Shown here piece after piece: positions 27,445 to 37,862 of a DNA stretch of 64,000 nt. Source of the stretch: Allobosea sp. CRIB-10 (lineage in GTDB: Bacteria; Pseudomonadota; Alphaproteobacteria; Rhizobiales; Beijerinckiaceae); the NCBI RefSeq assembly GCF_900112185.1, contig NZ_FOKP01000001.1, positions 1 through 64,000 of the forward strand. The letters are read 5' to 3'. The notes beneath the pieces are model-generated. The model had not been told where the DNA came from. It saw only the letters and a list, made by a program, of their open reading frames with translations, and made no database searches. The position numbers and the translations under genes were made by a program. Position 1 is the stretch's first letter. Each line of letters starts with the position of its first letter.

Positions 27445-29661
27445 ATGACCCAGGATGTGGCGGAAGCATCGGTTGCGAAGGCTGCGGCCCAGGCGCCGGC
27501 CGGCGGCGACCTTCATCTCGACGAGGCGCTGCGGCAGTCGCCGAAGCGGTTCATGAACCGGGAATTGTCCTGGCTGCAGTTCAACCGGCGCGTGATGGAG
27601 GAGGCCTCCAACCGCAACCATCCGCTGCTGGAGCAGCTGCGCTTCCTCTCGATCTCGGCGAATAATCTCGACGAGTTCTTCATGGTTCGCGTTTCCGGCC
27701 TGCGCGAGCAGCTCAAGGCCGGCGTGGTGACGCCGAGCCAGGATGGCCTCAGCCCGGCCGAGCAGCTCGCCGCGCTGGGCGAGGGCGTTCACGCTCTGAC
27801 GAGCGACCAGCAGACCCGCTGGACCGAACTCAAGCACGACCTGGAGGCGAATCGGATCGTGCTGCTGCGGCCGGCTGATATCGGCGCGCAGGACCGCATC
27901 TGGCTGGAAGACCGCTTCCTGCACTATGTCTTCCCGGTGCTGACGCCGCTGGCGATCGATCCGGCGCATCCGTTCCCGTTCATTCCCAATCTCGGCTTCA
28001 CCATCGCGCTGGCGCTGGAGCGCGTCAGCGACGGGCGCGCGCTCGACGCGCTGATCCGCGTGCCGGTGAAGATGGATCGCTTCATCGAATTGCCCGATCT
28101 CGCCCGCGAGGGCGTCCAGCGCTTCATCATGCTGGAGGATCTGGTCGCGCTCTTCATCGGCAAGCTCTTCCCCGGTTATGAGGTCAAGGGCACCGGCTCC
28201 TTCCGCATCATCCGCGACTCCGATCTCGACATCGAGGAAGAGGCCGAGGACCTCGTCCGCGTCTTCGAGACGATGCTGAAGCAGCGCCGCCGCGGTGTCG
28301 TCATCCGGCTCGAGCTCCATGCCGACATGCCGGCGCATCTGCGCGACATGATCATCCGCGAGCTCAGGGTCGATCCGGATGAGATCGTCGTCGTCGATGG
28401 CATGATCGGTCTGAACGAGCTCTCGCAGCTGGTCGGCGTCGATCGCCCGGACCTGAAGTTCAAGCCCTATAATGCCCGCTTTCCCGAGCGCATCCGCGAG
28501 CATGGCGGCGACTGCTTCGCCGCCATCCGCCAGAAGGACCTGATCGTCCATCATCCCTATGAGAGCTTCGACGTCGTCGTGCAGTTCCTGCAGCAGGCGG
28601 CGCGCGACCCCAACGTCGTCGCGATCAAGCAGACGCTCTACCGGACGTCCTCGAACTCGCCGATCGTGCAGGCGCTGGCGGAAGCGGCCGAGGCCGGCAA
28701 GTCGGTGACGGCGCTGGTCGAGCTCAAGGCGCGCTTCGACGAGGAGGCGAACATCCGCTGGGCCAAGGATCTGGAGCGCGCCGGCGTCCAGGTCGTCTAC
28801 GGCTTCATCGAGCTCAAGACCCACGCCAAGCTCTCGATGGTGGTGCGCCGCGAGGCTGGCCAGTTCGCGACTTACTGCCATATCGCCACCGGCAACTATC
28901 ACCCGATCACGGCGCGCATCTATACCGACGTTTCCTTCTTCACCGCCGATCCGGTGATGGCGCAGGACGTCGCCCGCATCTTCAACTTCATCACCGGCTA
29001 TGCCGAGCCGGCCGAGCTGGAGCGCATGGCGGTCTCGCCGGTCAACCTCAAGAAGCGCCTGCTCGACGATATTGCCGAGGAGGTCGCGCATGTGAAGGCG
29101 GGTCGCAAGGGCGCGATCTGGGGCAAGTGCAACTCGCTGGTCGATCCCGAGATCATCGATGCGCTCTACGACGCCAGCCAGGCCGGCGTGCAGATCGATT
29201 TCGTCGTGCGCGGCATCTGCTGCCTCAGGCCCGGCGTGCCGGGCCTCTCCGACAATATCCGCGTCAAGTCGATCGTCGGGCGCTTCCTGGAGCACACCCG
29301 CGTCTATGCCTTCGGCGCCGGCCACGGCATGCCCTCGGCCAAGGCCAAGCTCTATATCTCCTCGGCCGACCTGATGCCGCGCAATCTCGACCGCCGCGTC
29401 GAGGCGCTGACGCCGATTTTGAACGCGACGGTCCACCAGCAGATGCTCGAGCAGATCATGCTGGCGAACTTTCTCGACAACGAACAGAGCTGGACCATCT
29501 TGCCCGATGGCGGCTCGCGACGCATTGTCCCGCCATCGGCCGAAGAGTCGTTCAACGCCCACAAGTATTTCATGACGAATCCGAGCCTGTCAGGTCGTGG
29601 AAAATCTCTTTCGAGCTCAAGCCCGCGCAGCCTCTCCCGCCGCGCCGGCAAGAAGGCCTGA
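27445..29661 (+). CDS. ppk1: Polyphosphate kinase 1
   Basis: A 738-residue enzyme that makes polyphosphate from ATP reversibly. It shows the N-terminal domain ([20 protein letters not shown]), the phospholipase D-like C1 and C2 domains, and the two active-site histidines H460 (KTHAKL) and H617 ([10 protein letters not shown]). ATG 27445 gives the normal length; the frame runs further upstream, but that part is a low-complexity Ala/Lys/Arg stretch. The downstream ppx gene overlaps by 65 bases, the usual ppk-ppx operon for polyphosphate turnover. Confidence 0.95.
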   Translation: MTQDVAEASVAKAAAQAPAGGDLHLDEALRQSPKRFMNRELSWLQFNRRVMEEASNRNHPLLEQLRFLSISANNLDEFFMVRVSGLREQLKAGVVTPSQDGLSPAEQLAALGEGVHALTSDQQTRWTELKHDLEANRIVLLRPADIGAQDRIWLEDRFLHYVFPVLTPLAIDPAHPFPFIPNLGFTIALALERVSDGRALDALIRVPVKMDRFIELPDLAREGVQRFIMLEDLVALFIGKLFPGYEVKGTGSFRIIRDSDLDIEEEAEDLVRVFETMLKQRRRGVVIRLELHADMPAHLRDMIIRELRVDPDEIVVVDGMIGLNELSQLVGVDRPDLKFKPYNARFPERIREHGGDCFAAIRQKDLIVHHPYESFDVVVQFLQQAARDPNVVAIKQTLYRTSSNSPIVQALAEAAEAGKSVTALVELKARFDEEANIRWAKDLERAGVQVVYGFIELKTHAKLSMVVRREAGQFATYCHIATGNYHPITARIYTDVSFFTADPVMAQDVARIFNFITGYAEPAELERMAVSPVNLKKRLLDDIAEEVAHVKAGRKGAIWGKCNSLVDPEIIDALYDASQAGVQIDFVVRGICCLRPGVPGLSDNIRVKSIVGRFLEHTRVYAFGAGHGMPSAKAKLYISSADLMPRNLDRRVEALTPILNATVHQQMLEQIMLANFLDNEQSWTILPDGGSRRIVPPSAEESFNAHKYFMTNPSLSGRGKSLSSSSPRSLSRRAGKKA

Positions 29662-31159
29662 GCAGGCTTCGGGCCGGCTGAGCGTCGGCAACACCATCGC
29701 GATCATCGACATCGGCTCGAACTCGGTCCGCCTCGTCGTCTATGAGAACCTGTCGCGGGCGCCCGCGCAGGTCTTCAACGAGAAGGAGATGGCGGGCCTC
29801 GGCCGGCAGGTCGCCTCGACCGGCATGCTGGCGCAGGACGCGATCGACAAGGCGCTCTCGGCGCTGGTGCGCTTCCGCATCCTCTGCGAGGCGATGCATG
29901 TCGGGCAGCTTCGGGTCATCGCCACGGCTGCGGCCCGCTATGCCTCGAACGGCCCCGATTTCATCGCCCGCGCCGAAGCGGCCGTCGGCCAGCCGATCGA
30001 GCTGATCTCCGGCGATCGCGAGGCCTATCTCTCGGCGCTCGGCGTGATCTCCGGCTTCGACCAGCCGCATGGCGTCGTCGGCGATCTCGGCGGCGGCTCG
30101 CTCGAGCTGATCTCTGTCGATGGCGGCAAGGTGGGCGAGGGTATCAGCCTGCCGCTCGGTGGCCTCGCCCTGATCGACCGCTCCGGCAATTCGATGAAGG
30201 CGGCCGAGAAGATCGTCCGCGACGATCTCGACCACCATCCGCAGCTCGCCGCGATGCGCGGGCGTGATTTCTATGCCGTCGGCGGCACCTGGCGCGCGCT
30301 CGCGACGCTGCACCAGCGCCAGTCGGGCTATCCGCTCAACGTTATGCACGGCTATATCGTGCCGGCCCGAGAGGCGAGCGACTTCGTCCGCCTGGTCGAA
30401 CGTGCCGATGCCTCGATGCTGGAGGCGATCGAGTCGGTTTCCTCGGCCCGCCGTCCGCTGCTCGCCTATGGCGCGCTGGTGCTCGACCAGATCATCAAGC
30501 GCGGCCGGCCGCGCAATGTCGTGATCTCCGCCAATGGCGTGCGCGAAGGTCTGCTGCACGAGCAGCTCGACGAGAGCGAGCGCTCCGCCGACGCGCTGCT
30601 GCGCGGCGCCGAGGATTACAACCAGCTGCGCGCCCGCGATCCGCGTCATGCCGCCGACCTGATCGCTTGGACCGAGAAGCTCGTCGCCAGCGCCTATCCG
30701 CACGACGACCCGGCGCTGCAGCGGCTGCAGCTCGCCGCCTGCCTGCTCTCCGACATCGGCTGGCGCGCCCATCCAGACTATCGCGGCGAGCAGACACTGA
30801 ACGTCATCGCCCATGCCTCGTTCAGCGGCGTCGACCATGTCGGCCGCGCCTTTCTCGCGCTGACGGCGTTCTACCGCTATGCCGGCCTGAAGGCCTCCGC
30901 CCCGGCGGTCGAAGGGCTGCGGCGCCTGCTGACAACGCGCACGCTCGAACGCGTCCACATCCTCGCCGCGGCTTTCCGGGTCGCCTATCTGATTTCGGCA
31001 GGCATGCCCGGCATCCTGTCGCGAGCATCGCTGACCTGCATTGACAGCCGGCTCGTCATGCGCCTGCCCGACGACCTGAAGTCGTTGGCGAGCGAGCGTG
31101 TCACCGGACGGCTGAAACAGCTCGCCAAGCTGCTTGGGCGCGAGATCGACATCCGATAG
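29597..31159 (+). CDS. ppx: Exopolyphosphatase / Ppx-GppA phosphatase
   Basis: A 520-residue protein of the actin-like ASKHA fold. [20 protein letters not shown] is the first phosphate-binding block and [16 protein letters not shown] the second. The C-terminal part carries an HD-like helical domain ([14 protein letters not shown]). It removes phosphate from polyphosphate ends and possibly pppGpp. The GTG start at 29597 overlaps ppk1 by 65 bases and adds a 30-residue Ala/Arg-rich leader. A later start close to residue 30 cannot be excluded, although no good ATG is present there. Confidence 0.9.
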   Translation: MENLFRAQARAASPAAPARRPEQASGRLSVGNTIAIIDIGSNSVRLVVYENLSRAPAQVFNEKEMAGLGRQVASTGMLAQDAIDKALSALVRFRILCEAMHVGQLRVIATAAARYASNGPDFIARAEAAVGQPIELISGDREAYLSALGVISGFDQPHGVVGDLGGGSLELISVDGGKVGEGISLPLGGLALIDRSGNSMKAAEKIVRDDLDHHPQLAAMRGRDFYAVGGTWRALATLHQRQSGYPLNVMHGYIVPAREASDFVRLVERADASMLEAIESVSSARRPLLAYGALVLDQIIKRGRPRNVVISANGVREGLLHEQLDESERSADALLRGAEDYNQLRARDPRHAADLIAWTEKLVASAYPHDDPALQRLQLAACLLSDIGWRAHPDYRGEQTLNVIAHASFSGVDHVGRAFLALTAFYRYAGLKASAPAVEGLRRLLTTRTLERVHILAAAFRVAYLISAGMPGILSRASLTCIDSRLVMRLPDDLKSLASERVTGRLKQLAKLLGREIDIR

Positions 31160-31175
31160 GGCGGAAAGACCTGAC

Positions 31176-31952
31176 CTAGCGCGGCATAAGCTGCTGGAAC
31201 GCCGTCGGCTGGATCGATATCCGGCCGATGAATGGCCGGTCATGCGCCAGGATGACGAAATAGGCGGCCGAGACGACCAGAACATAAAGATGGGCGGCGA
31301 CGATCTGCATGCGGAAGGCGTGGCTGTTGCAGACGATGATCGCGAGCAGGGTCGTCGTCGAGATCAGCCACATGGCGAACCATTGCGCCCAGGTGATGCC
31401 GGCGACCGAAGCGGTGAGCCGCGCCAGCCGGGCATGGCGGATTTCCAGGAGCTGGCTGAGCAACGGCGTGTAGGCCGCGGCGGTGTTGAGTCGCGACACC
31501 AGATGGATCGCACCGAGCAGCTGCTTCTCAGACTGCTCGAAAACCGCATCGCTGAGCGGCGTACTCTTGGCCATGGCCGGCCAATCGACGCCGACCACAT
31601 CGCGCAGATAGGCCTGCAGCCCCGCGGTCAGTTCCGACCGCGTTCCCTCAGGCAGCACCACGGACAGAGTGAGCGCCGTCTCGACCGCATCCGCCTCGCG
31701 CTGCACGGCGGTGCGTGCCGACACCGCGTCGTTCCAGATGCCGGCAGCCGAGAAGGCGACGATCAGGGCGAACAACGCTCCGCAGGCGTTGATGATCGAA
31801 TCGCGGATCGGCAGGGGCTGGTCGATTCGGCGGCCGAAGCGCGAGATGCCGACGCGGACGAGGCCGATCAGGAGCCAGCAGACCGCGAGGCTCAGCGCCA
31901 GCACGGCGAGGAACATCGCCGCCAGCGGCATTTGATGGAACAGGATGAACAC
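31176..31952 (-). CDS. DUF4239 family membrane protein
   Basis: A 258-residue membrane protein with an N-terminal helix pair, an approximately 100-residue soluble helical segment (RTAVQREADAVETALTLSVV) and two C-terminal helices (WFAMWLISTTTLLAIIVCNS, IVAAHLYVLVVSAAYFVILA). The layout and the NACGALFALIVAFSAAGIWN block match DUF4239 (bestrophin-like). Function unknown. GTG 31952 is chosen because GGAG/GGGGG precede it; GTG 31976 is an alternative. It is convergent with ppx. Confidence 0.75.
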   Translation of the reverse strand: MFILFHQMPLAAMFLAVLALSLAVCWLLIGLVRVGISRFGRRIDQPLPIRDSIINACGALFALIVAFSAAGIWNDAVSARTAVQREADAVETALTLSVVLPEGTRSELTAGLQAYLRDVVGVDWPAMAKSTPLSDAVFEQSEKQLLGAIHLVSRLNTAAAYTPLLSQLLEIRHARLARLTASVAGITWAQWFAMWLISTTTLLAIIVCNSHAFRMQIVAAHLYVLVVSAAYFVILAHDRPFIGRISIQPTAFQQLMPR

Positions 31953-32108
31953 GTCGCCCCCGGACTCCGCCCGCACTCAGACGGCGACAGCAGAGCCCAG
32001 CTCGGTCTCGGCCGACAAGTCTCTTCTTCGGAAAGCCGAGGACAATTGTCGTGGCGGCGACGATCGGATGCTCACGAGCCGGGATGAGGGGCGGATCGTG
32101 GATGACCG

Positions 32109-32390
32109 TCAGCGCGGGCAGCGGTGCGTGCGCTCGGCGCGCTGGATGTCGGCGATGACGCGGCGCTGGGTCGCCGAAAGCGGCACGTCCTCGACATTGT
32201 CGTACTGGCAGCCGGCATTGCCGAAGGCGCTGATGCCGCGCTGGGTGCGGAAGCAATAGCCCTGCGCCTTGTAGATCTCGTTGCGCTGATACCAGAGGTC
32301 CTCGCAGCTCTGCGCCGCCGCCGGCGTGGCGGCCGCGAAGAAGGGCAGGGCGATTCCGAGGGCGAGGGCAGGAAGGAGCAGCGTCGACAT
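32109..32390 (-). CDS. Small exported YARHG-domain protein
   Basis: A 93-residue protein: signal peptide (MSTLLLPALALGIALPFFAA, cleavage near AAA-QS) followed by CEDLWYQRNEIYKAQGYCFR, the YARHG-type motif in which a Trp-Tyr-x-Arg-N-x-Ile-Tyr block binds an unknown extracellular ligand. Four cysteines probably form disulfides. ATG 32390 has AGAGG five bases before it. Divergent from the M48 peptidase gene. Confidence 0.75.
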   Translation of the reverse strand: MSTLLLPALALGIALPFFAAATPAAAQSCEDLWYQRNEIYKAQGYCFRTQRGISAFGNAGCQYDNVEDVPLSATQRRVIADIQRAERTHRCPR

Positions 32391-32563
32391 GACGACCTCT
32401 TGCGGTTGCGCGACCATCTCTGCCGGCCCTTGCGGACAGGACAAGCCTTTTCGCGTTCTGCCATGGCAGGATCACGATCCTGTTGCAGGAGCGCGTGATC
32501 GCTCCGCTGGCAAAGCTGTGAATTGACGCTGCCGCGCTCGCGGGGGAGAAGAACCGCAAGGTC

Positions 32564-33973
32564 ATGCAGCCGTTTCGCCTTCTTCGTCCGAATCTCGTCC
32601 GCCTGCGGCGTTCGATCGCCGTCGGGCTGACGTTGGTCGCGGCGGCCGCACCCGTCATGGCGCAGGCGCAAAAGCGCTCGGTCTCGCTGATCCGAGATGC
32701 CGAGATCGAGCAGTTGCTGCGCGACTATGCGGCGCCGATCTTCAAGGCGGCCGGGATCAATGCCGGCGGAACCAGGATCATCCTGATCAACGATCGCGCC
32801 TTCAACGCCTTCGTCGCCGACGGCAAGTCGATCTTCGTCAATATCGGCGTGCTGATGGATGCGGCAACGCCGAACGAGGTGATCGGCGTGCTCGCTCATG
32901 AAAGCGGCCATCTCGCCGGCGGGCATTTGGCGCGGCTGCGGCAGGAGATGCAGAACGCCCAGATCCTCTCGATCGCCGGTCTGCTCGTCGGCGTCGGCGG
33001 CGTCGTCGCCGGCGCGCGCAGTGGCGGTTCCGCGATCGGCAATGCCGGCGTCGGCGCGATGGGGGCTATCGCGGGGCCGCAGGAGCTGGTGCGCCGCTCG
33101 CTGCTCGCCTATCAGCGCTCCGAGGAGCAGGCGGCGGATCGCGCGGCTGTGCGTTTCCTCTCGGTTGCCGGCATGTCGGCCAAGGGCATGCTCACCGTCT
33201 TCCGGCGCTTCGCCGAGAACAGCGCCTTCCTGTCGAAGGCGATCGATCCCTACACGCTGAGCCACCCGATGCCGAGCGAGCGCATCGCCCAGCTCGAGAC
33301 GCTGGCGAAGCAGAGCCCCCATTTCGACAAGCTCGATCCGCCGGCTCTGCAGGCACGTCACGACCTGATGCGCGCCAAGCTGATGGGTTTCGTCGAGCGC
33401 GAGGCCGGCGTCGCCCGCCGCTACGGCATGGCGGACCAGTCGATGGCGGCGCGCTATGCCCGCGCCATCAGCGACTACCGCTCCGGCAGGATGGCGCAGG
33501 CGCTGGCGGCCATGGACAGGCTGATCGGCGAGCAGCCCAAAAATGCCTACTTCCTCGAACTCAAGGGCCAGGCCCTGCTGGAGGCCGGGCGGGCACGCGA
33601 GGCCGTGCCGGTGTTGCGCCAGGCGGTCGCGCTGGCGCCGCAGGCGGGGCTGATCCGGCAGATGCTCGGTCATGCGCTGCAGCAGACCGGCGACAAGGCC
33701 CTGCTCGACGAAGCGATCCGCGAGCTGTCGAACGCCGCGGCGCGCGAGCCCGACTCGGCCGAGGTGCATCAGCATCTCTCGAATGCCTATGCCGCCAAGG
33801 GCAACATCGCCATGGCCGAGCTGTCGGCCGCACGGCACGCTTTCGCCAAGGGCGATTGGACAGTCGCCCACACCCAGGCGAGCCGGGCTCTGGCCAAATT
33901 GCCGCAGGGCTCGCCTGCGGCGCTGCGCGCTCGGGACATCGTCGAGTATGTTCCTCCCGACAAACAACGATAG
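32564..33973 (+). CDS. Periplasmic M48 family metalloprotease with TPR tail (BepA-like)
   Basis: A 469-residue protein: signal peptide (about 1-34, ending PVMAQ-AQ), a zinc protease domain with the HExxH motif H112-E113-SG-H116 and the third zinc ligand in RSEEQAADRAA, and a C-terminal helical part with tetratricopeptide-like repeats (about 290-460: NAYFLELKGQALLEAGRARE, SAEVHQHLSNAYAAKGNIAM). The arrangement matches BepA/YfgC, which degrades or chaperones outer-membrane proteins in the periplasm. Next in line is a DsbA-like gene, which fits envelope protein quality control. Confidence 0.92.
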   Translation: MQPFRLLRPNLVRLRRSIAVGLTLVAAAAPVMAQAQKRSVSLIRDAEIEQLLRDYAAPIFKAAGINAGGTRIILINDRAFNAFVADGKSIFVNIGVLMDAATPNEVIGVLAHESGHLAGGHLARLRQEMQNAQILSIAGLLVGVGGVVAGARSGGSAIGNAGVGAMGAIAGPQELVRRSLLAYQRSEEQAADRAAVRFLSVAGMSAKGMLTVFRRFAENSAFLSKAIDPYTLSHPMPSERIAQLETLAKQSPHFDKLDPPALQARHDLMRAKLMGFVEREAGVARRYGMADQSMAARYARAISDYRSGRMAQALAAMDRLIGEQPKNAYFLELKGQALLEAGRAREAVPVLRQAVALAPQAGLIRQMLGHALQQTGDKALLDEAIRELSNAAAREPDSAEVHQHLSNAYAAKGNIAMAELSAARHAFAKGDWTVAHTQASRALAKLPQGSPAALRARDIVEYVPPDKQR

Positions 33974-34085
33974 AGCAGGATGCGAAAAAGTGGGGACCGG
34001 TTTTTCGCAGGAATCCTGCTCTAAACCTTTAGAATCGATCACGTCTTATGATTTTGGATCGACCCGATCCAAAATCATCGTGATC
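33972..34085. repeat. Two dispersed palindromes before the DsbA-like gene
   Basis: Unit 1 (33972-34022): AGAGCAGGAT and ATCCTGCTCT arms around a GCGAAAAA...TTTTTCGC inner stem with an ACCGG core. Unit 2 (34037-34085): GATCACG...CGTGATC outer arms and ATGATTTTGGATCG...CGATCCAAAATCAT inner arms. Both would fold into long hairpins. Unit 1 belongs to the same ACCGGTT-cored family as 40472-40516. Confidence 0.7.
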
Positions 34086-34125
34086 TAATGGCGCCCGAGT
34101 CGCGCCCTTGGAAAGGACCGTCGTC

Positions 34126-34908
34126 ATGATCTTCTCTTCGCTGCGCCGTCTGGCGCTCGCCGGCATCGCGGCCTGCGCGCTCGCCGGAGCTGTCGCACCG
34201 GCGCAGGCGCAGGCGCTCTCGCCAGACCAGCGCAAGGCCGTGGTCGAGTTGATCAAGGAGACGCTGCTGAAGAATCCCGAGCTGATCCAGGAAGCGCTGG
34301 TCGAGCTCGAGAAGCGCAACCAGGTCGCCCAGGTCGAGGCGCAGCGCAATGCGCTCGCCGCTGAGAAGGCCAGCCTGACCGATCCCGCGACCTCGGTGAT
34401 CGCCGGCAACCCGCAGGGTGACGTCACCCTTGTCGAGTTCATGGATTACAATTGCGGCTTCTGCAAAAGGGCGATGGAAGACGTTCGCGCCCTCGCCAAG
34501 GACGATGCCAAGCTCAAGGTCGTGATCAAGGACTTCCCGATCCTCGGCCCCGATTCGGTCGAGGCCAGCCGCGTCGCCATCGCAGTGAAGAACCAGCTCC
34601 AGGGCCAGAAATACTGGGATTTCCATCTCAAACTAATGGCCACCAAGGGCCGCATCAACGGCGCCAAAGCACTTGAGATCGCCAAGGAGGCCGGCGCCGA
34701 CATCGAGCGCGTCAAGAAGGAGATGGACGCGCCGGCGACGCGCGCGGTGATCGAGCAGACCGTCGCGCTGGGCGACCGTCTCGGCCTCACCGGCACGCCC
34801 GCCTTCATCGTCGGCGACGAGGTGGTGTTCGGCGCGGTCGGCCAGGCGGCGCTGAAGCAGAAGATCGAGGCCGTGCGTAAGTGCGGCAAGGCGACCTGCA
34901 GCGGCTGA
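34126..34908 (+). CDS. DsbA-family thiol:disulfide oxidoreductase
   Basis: A 260-residue periplasmic protein: signal peptide (about 1-30, ending PAQAQ-AL), an N-terminal helical region (about 32-85), and a DsbA/Com1-like thioredoxin domain with active site C110-GF-C113 and cis-Pro loop GTPAFIVGDE (about 224-233). Two more cysteines sit at the C-terminus (KCGKATCSG). The layout matches rhizobial DsbA-like and Com1 proteins. It forms or isomerises disulfides in exported proteins and follows the BepA-like protease gene. Confidence 0.9.
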   Translation: MIFSSLRRLALAGIAACALAGAVAPAQAQALSPDQRKAVVELIKETLLKNPELIQEALVELEKRNQVAQVEAQRNALAAEKASLTDPATSVIAGNPQGDVTLVEFMDYNCGFCKRAMEDVRALAKDDAKLKVVIKDFPILGPDSVEASRVAIAVKNQLQGQKYWDFHLKLMATKGRINGAKALEIAKEAGADIERVKKEMDAPATRAVIEQTVALGDRLGLTGTPAFIVGDEVVFGAVGQAALKQKIEAVRKCGKATCSG

Positions 34909-34983
34909 GTTTCCTGCTGAAGCAGGCCTTTGCCGCGTCGTTTCTGTGGACCAGCGGCTGAAACAGCATTGATTTGCATAGGC

Positions 34984-35014
34984 AAGGCGCCCCGTGGGCG
35001 CCTTCGCCCTTTTC
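34984..35014 (+). terminator. Probable terminator after the DsbA-like gene
   Basis: AAGGCGCCC (34984-34992) pairs with GGGCGCCTT (34996-35004) over a 3-base loop, followed by CGCCCTTTTCC. The T-run is short and offset, so it may work partially. Confidence 0.55.
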
Positions 35015-35152
35015 CTGACCCACTGTTCCGGGTAAAGACGCGCGACATCGCGAGGCTGCCGGCTTGATCCGGCGCCATTCATTCGCATATGCGCATCCTC
35101 TTCGGGACCTGCCGTCCCGCCCATCGAGCTCACGAAGACGGTGAAATCCGCC

Positions 35153-35620
35153 ATGGCGACCAAGAGCCCCATCGACCCCGAACTCGTGCGCGAGATGGCG
35201 CAGCTGATCAACGAGACCGATCTGACCGAGATCGAGGTGCAAAAGGGCGACCTGCGCATCCGCGTGGCCCGCACCATCACTGCGACCGTGATGGCGCCGG
35301 TCGCGGCCGCGCCTGCCTTCGCCCCGGCACCGGCCGCTGCTGCGCCTGCCGCCGCACCGGCCGATGCCAAGGCGGCCGCCGCCCATCCCGGCACGGTCAA
35401 TTCGCCGATGGTCGGCACCGCTTATCGCCGGCCGTCGCCGGAGGCCAAGCCCTTCATCGAGGTCGGCCAGGAAGTGAAGGCAGGCGAGCGCGTGCTGCTG
35501 GTCGAAGCGATGAAGACCTTCAACGACATCGTCGCGCCGCGCGGCGGCAAGGTCGTCGCCATCCTGGTCGAGGACGGCCAGCCGGTCGAATACGGCGAGC
35601 CCCTGCTGGTGATCGAGTGA
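35153..35620 (+). CDS. accB: Biotin carboxyl carrier protein of acetyl-CoA carboxylase
   Basis: A 155-residue carrier: helical N-terminus (about 1-40), an Ala/Pro-rich mobile linker (about 50-80) and a biotinyl domain with EAMKTFND, in which K121 carries biotin 34 residues from the C-terminus, as in other AccB proteins. It moves carboxyl groups between AccC and the carboxyltransferase in fatty acid synthesis. ATG 35153 is preferred; an in-frame GTG at 35141 is possible. accC follows after 29 bases. Confidence 0.95.
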   Translation: MATKSPIDPELVREMAQLINETDLTEIEVQKGDLRIRVARTITATVMAPVAAAPAFAPAPAAAAPAAAPADAKAAAAHPGTVNSPMVGTAYRRPSPEAKPFIEVGQEVKAGERVLLVEAMKTFNDIVAPRGGKVVAILVEDGQPVEYGEPLLVIE

Positions 35621-35649
35621 GGATTCATCCGGGCGGGAGCGGGCTCAAG

Positions 35650-37014
35650 ATGTTCGACAAGATCCTGATCGCCAATCGCGGCGAGATCGCGCTGCGGGTG
35701 CTGCGGGCTGCCAAGGAGCTCGGCATCGCCACCGTTGCCGTGCATTCGACCGCCGACGCCAACGCCATGCATGTGCGCCTCGCCGACGAGAGCGTCTGCA
35801 TCGGCCCGCCGCCGGCGCGCGAGAGCTATCTCAACATCCCGGCCCTGATCGCGGCCTGCGAGATCACCGGCGCCGACGCGGTGCATCCCGGCTACGGCTT
35901 TCTCTCCGAGAACGCCCGCTTCGCCGAGATCCTCGAGCGGCACAACATCGCCTTCATCGGCCCCAAGGCCGAGCATATCCGCAGCATGGGCGACAAGATC
36001 GAAGCCAAGCGCACCGCCAAGCGCCTCGGCATCCCCTGCGTGCCGGGCTCGGAGGGTGGCGTCGCCGATGACGAGGAGGCGCTGCGGATCATTCGCGAGA
36101 TCGGCCTGCCCGTCATCATCAAGGCGGCGTCCGGCGGCGGCGGCAAGGGCATGAAAGTGGTGCGCAGCGAGGACGAGGTGTCCGTCATGCTCGCCACGGC
36201 CCGCAGCGAGGCCAAGGCAAATTTCGGCGACGACGCCGTCTATATCGAGAAATACCTCGAGAAGCCGCGCCATATCGAGATCCAGGTGCTCGGCGACGGC
36301 AAGGGCCGGGCGATCCATCTCGGCGAGCGCGATTGCTCGTTGCAGCGCCGCCACCAGAAGGTCTGGGAGGAGGGGCCGTCGCCTGCGCTCAACGCCGGCG
36401 AGCGCGACCGGATCGGCAATATCTGCGCCAAGGCGATGGCCGATATGGGCTATCTCGGCGCCGGCACGATCGAGTTCCTCTATGAGGACGGCGAGTTCTA
36501 CTTCATCGAGATGAACACCCGCATCCAGGTCGAGCATCCGGTCACCGAGATGATCACCGGGATCGACCTGGTCAACGAGCAGATCCGGATCGCCGCCGGC
36601 GCGCCGCTATCGATCAGCCAGAAGGACGTCGTCATCGAGGGCCATGCCATCGAATGCCGTGTCAATGCCGAGCACCCCGCGACCTTCCGGCCTTCGCCGG
36701 GCAAGATCGCCTCGTTCCATACGCCTGGCGGGCTCGGCGTGCGCGTCGATTCGGCTGCGTATCAGGGCTATGTCATCCCGCCGCATTACGACTCGCTGGT
36801 CGGCAAGCTGATCGTGCACGGCCGCAACCGGGCCGAATGCCTGATGCGCCTGCGCCGCTCGCTCGATGAGTTCGTCGTCGACGGCGTCGACACCACGCTG
36901 CCGCTGTTCCGGACGCTGGTACGCAATCAGGACATGCTCAACGGCGACTACAACATCCACTGGCTGGAGAAATTCCTCGCCAATGGCGGCATGGATCAGT
37001 CGGGCGAGGCTTGA
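35650..37014 (+). CDS. accC: Biotin carboxylase of acetyl-CoA carboxylase
   Basis: A 454-residue ATP-grasp enzyme that carboxylates biotin on Acc[21 protein letters not shown] starts the pre-ATP-grasp domain; the glycine-rich ATP loop [14 protein letters not shown] (about 159-172) and [15 protein letters not shown] (about 287-301, metal and bicarbonate residues) are intact. Length is normal. It forms the accBC operon with the gene before it; the downstream gap holds dispersed palindromes that could end transcription. Confidence 0.97.
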   Translation: MFDKILIANRGEIALRVLRAAKELGIATVAVHSTADANAMHVRLADESVCIGPPPARESYLNIPALIAACEITGADAVHPGYGFLSENARFAEILERHNIAFIGPKAEHIRSMGDKIEAKRTAKRLGIPCVPGSEGGVADDEEALRIIREIGLPVIIKAASGGGGKGMKVVRSEDEVSVMLATARSEAKANFGDDAVYIEKYLEKPRHIEIQVLGDGKGRAIHLGERDCSLQRRHQKVWEEGPSPALNAGERDRIGNICAKAMADMGYLGAGTIEFLYEDGEFYFIEMNTRIQVEHPVTEMITGIDLVNEQIRIAAGAPLSISQKDVVIEGHAIECRVNAEHPATFRPSPGKIASFHTPGGLGVRVDSAAYQGYVIPPHYDSLVGKLIVHGRNRAECLMRLRRSLDEFVVDGVDTTLPLFRTLVRNQDMLNGDYNIHWLEKFLANGGMDQSGEA

Positions 37015-37028
37015 GCCTCGGCGCCTCC

Positions 37029-37137
37029 CGTCATGCTCGGGCTTGACCCGAGCATCTCAGGCCGAGTGAGGCGCCAATCGACTGCCTCTTGTCATGAGAT
37101 TCTCGGGTCTGCGCTTCGCTCCGCCCGAGAATGACGA
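37029..37137. repeat. Two dispersed intergenic palindromes, same order as at 20186
   Basis: Unit 37029-37064 (GTCATGCTCGGGCTTGACCC with CGAGCAT return arm) followed by unit 37090-37137 (GATTCTCGGG...CCCGAGAATG). The pair is nearly identical to 20186-20292, which indicates a composite repeat mobilised or copied as one unit. Confidence 0.75.
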
Positions 37138-37179
37138 CTAGGGTTTGACTCGGCCGCCCGCTCGCGCTCCCATCGCCGC

Positions 37180-37857
37180 ATGAAGGCCCGTTCCACACCC
37201 GCGCGCGCGCCGGCGATCACGCCGGAAATCCTCCTGCGCGCCTATGCGGCCGGCGTCTTCCCGATGGCGGAGAGCGCCGACGATCCCGGCCTGTTCTGGG
37301 TCGAGCCGGACATCCGCGGCATCATTCCGCTCGATGCCTTCCATCTGCCGGGCAGGCTGGCGCGTACTGTCCGCTCGGATCGGTTCGAGATCCGGATCGA
37401 CCACGACTTCGCCAGCGTGATCGCGGCCTGCGCCGAAAGCCGGCCGGACCGGGCCGAGACCTGGATCAACGGCCGCATTCGCGGGCTCTATGGCGAGCTC
37501 TTCCATCTCGGCTATGTGCATACGGTCGAATGCTGGCGCGAAGGCAAGCTCGTCGGCGGCCTCTATGGCCTGTCGCTCGGCGGGGCCTTTTTCGGCGAGA
37601 GCATGTTCCATCGCGAGACCGACGCCTCGAAGGTGGCGCTCGTCCACCTGGTCGCCCGGCTGAGGCGCGGCGGCTATCGTCTGCTCGATACGCAGTTCCA
37701 GACCGCGCATCTCTCGCAGTTCGGTACGCGAGAGATCCCGCGCGAGGCCTATCGCGTCCTGCTCGACGCGGCGATCGCGAGCGATGGCGACTGGTGGGGC
37801 TGGCCGCCGGGGCAGGACGTCCGGGGCCACGAGGCGCTGGCCGAGTTGCCGGGCTGA
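37180..37857 (+). CDS. aat: Leucyl/phenylalanyl-tRNA-protein transferase
   Basis: A 225-residue enzyme that adds Leu or Phe to N-terminal Arg or Lys of proteins and so marks them for ClpAP (N-degron pathway). Family blocks: [73 protein letters not shown] and [15 protein letters not shown]. Normal length. The gene directly follows the repeat pair and is convergent with a VOC-protein gene. Confidence 0.95.
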   Translation: MKARSTPARAPAITPEILLRAYAAGVFPMAESADDPGLFWVEPDIRGIIPLDAFHLPGRLARTVRSDRFEIRIDHDFASVIAACAESRPDRAETWINGRIRGLYGELFHLGYVHTVECWREGKLVGGLYGLSLGGAFFGESMFHRETDASKVALVHLVARLRRGGYRLLDTQFQTAHLSQFGTREIPREAYRVLLDAAIASDGDWWGWPPGQDVRGHEALAELPG

Positions 37858-37862
37858 TCCGA

